A stretch of DNA of 39,237 nucleotides from Succinivibrio sp. (GTDB taxonomy: Bacteria; Pseudomonadota; Gammaproteobacteria; Enterobacterales; Succinivibrionaceae), in contig JAILLS010000055.1 of NCBI GenBank assembly GCA_024693025.1, forward strand, positions 1 through 39,237, given 5' to 3'. Shown here piece by piece: positions 38,575 through 39,237 of the stretch (position 1 is the first letter of the stretch; each line of letters opens with the position of its first letter). The notes under the pieces were generated by a model. It saw only the letters and a program-made list of their open reading frames with translations, ran no database searches and was not told where the DNA came from. A program made the translations under genes and the position numbers.

Positions 38575-39237
38575 ATGAATTTTCAAGAGGCGATGGCTCT
38601 TTTAGGGCATACTCCCGATCCAAACGAAGATGATAGCGCTCAGCCGGGATATAAATTCGTACTGGATGATAAGTATGAAGTGGTGATGGTGAAACATCCT
38701 GCTGCAGAACAGCTGATTTTATATGCCAATATCTGTCCCCTCAGCAGGCTCAAGCTTGAGGATTATAAAAAGCTTCTGATCCATGGCTTTTTAGGGATCA
38801 ACCCTAAAGGTGCGGCATTCGGCATTGATGAGCAGCAGGACAGTCTGTTGTTGTGGAAGCACATCAGCTCTGATTTCATAGGGGTTGCGGAGATCCTGGA
38901 GGCGGTCAATTCCTTTGCATCCAAGGTAATTTTCTATTTCGATCACTTTGCAGATGAACAGGAGCTGGATGACGGCCAGGATGCCGAGGCGGCCAAGGCT
39001 GAAGCTGCTGCGACGCCGCAGGTCAGCGAAGATGAGATGTTTACTGCCCTGCAGACTCTTGCTGAGGAGGAAGAGGAGGAGGCCTCAGAGCTTGAGGAAC
39101 AGCCTGATCCCCAGACCACGGTGAGCACACAGGAGGTGCTCTCAAACCTCGAGATGCTCGATGGCGGCTCTGCACCGCACAGCTCAGAGGAGGTACTGTC
39201 AAAGCTTGACAGCATCGGCGGGGGAGCAACATCGCAC
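38575..39237 (+). CDS. CesT-like chaperone with long acidic repeat tail (runs off window)
   Basis: Open from ATG 38575 to the window end without a stop, 221 residues so far. Residues 1-125 have the class I chaperone pattern: helix MNFQEAMALLGHTPD, strands YKFVLDDKYEVVMVKHPAAEQLILYANI, helix DYKKLLIHGFLGINPKG and strands AAFGIDEQQDSLLLWKHI. The final helix is GVAEILEAVNSFASKVIFYFDHF. Unlike the other two chaperones it continues into a very acidic Ala/Glu-rich extension (128 onward) with a repeated short helix: DEMFTALQTLAEEEE, TQEVLSNLEMLDGGS and SEEVLSKLDSIGGG. It is divergent from the 1361-residue effector gene and may be its chaperone or a multi-cargo adaptor. C-terminus unseen. Confidence 0.68.
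   Translation, partial: MNFQEAMALLGHTPDPNEDDSAQPGYKFVLDDKYEVVMVKHPAAEQLILYANICPLSRLKLEDYKKLLIHGFLGINPKGAAFGIDEQQDSLLLWKHISSDFIGVAEILEAVNSFASKVIFYFDHFADEQELDDGQDAEAAKAEAAATPQVSEDEMFTALQTLAEEEEEEASELEEQPDPQTTVSTQEVLSNLEMLDGGSAPHSSEEVLSKLDSIGGGATSH

Noticed and set aside
1..39237. CRISPR array, tRNA or rRNA genes, integrase or prophage genes
   Set aside because: No spaced direct repeats, cloverleaf patterns with a T-loop GGTTCGA box, rRNA segments, integrase or phage structural proteins were seen. The only RNA gene supported is the SRP RNA.

Overview
The window looks like a chromosomal segment of a gammaproteobacterium. HrpA, an NhaP2-type antiporter, TruB and a short SRP RNA point that way. 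NifU/NifS used as the general Fe-S system, TRAP transport and the mix of genes suggest an anaerobic, host-associated member of Aeromonadales such as Succinivibrionaceae. That placement is inference from gene content and protein style, not from a marker comparison.

Layout. 1-198: right end of an IS200/IS605-type element with the last codons of TnpB, butting onto the stop codon of a HAD phosphatase gene. 195-2437 (minus): HAD phosphatase, a degenerate AAA-ATPase-like protein, and the 4.5S/SRP RNA gene directly upstream of it. 2492-6102: truB, two paralogous lipoproteins and a zinc-type macrodomain protein. 6099-7091 (minus): an unrecognised winged-helix-like protein. 7328-14371: nhaP2, hrpA and a DUF285-repeat protein with a C-terminal membrane anchor. 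14486-17484: two TRAP-type solute-binding proteins that lack the usual ligand arginine, followed by a BASS-family carrier. 17571-19677: a TIM-barrel sugar isomerase-like protein (minus) and an EamA exporter. 19683-22824: a complete TRAP operon behind a long leader with a cysteine-rich 22-codon ORF. 22990-28127: a metal efflux operon (SmtB-like operator, stand-alone HMA protein, Zn/Cd-type ATPase, Cu-type ATPase with a C-terminal CopZ-like domain, Lrp/AsnC regulator). 28251-30405: nifU-nifS, closed by a strong terminator.

30430-39237 is the accessory and most interesting part: an apparent type III secretion effector island. It has three CesT-like chaperones (30673, 33750, 38575) interleaved with two very large putative effectors. 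The 809-residue protein carries a HipA/PI3K-like kinase signature (D519...N529, D541-P-G). The 1361-residue protein combines a DUF3626-like domain, an internal helical repeat pair and a C-terminal HD-like domain whose motif layout recalls the phosphodiesterase of Legionella SidE phosphoribosyl-ubiquitin ligases. No secretion apparatus genes are in the window, so the secretion assignment rests on the chaperones and the N-terminal composition.

Genes that plausibly work together: SBP pair plus BASS carrier; dctPQM; the metal ATPase operon; nifU-nifS; and chaperone-effector pairs. All family assignments were made by eye from motifs; no database search was run.
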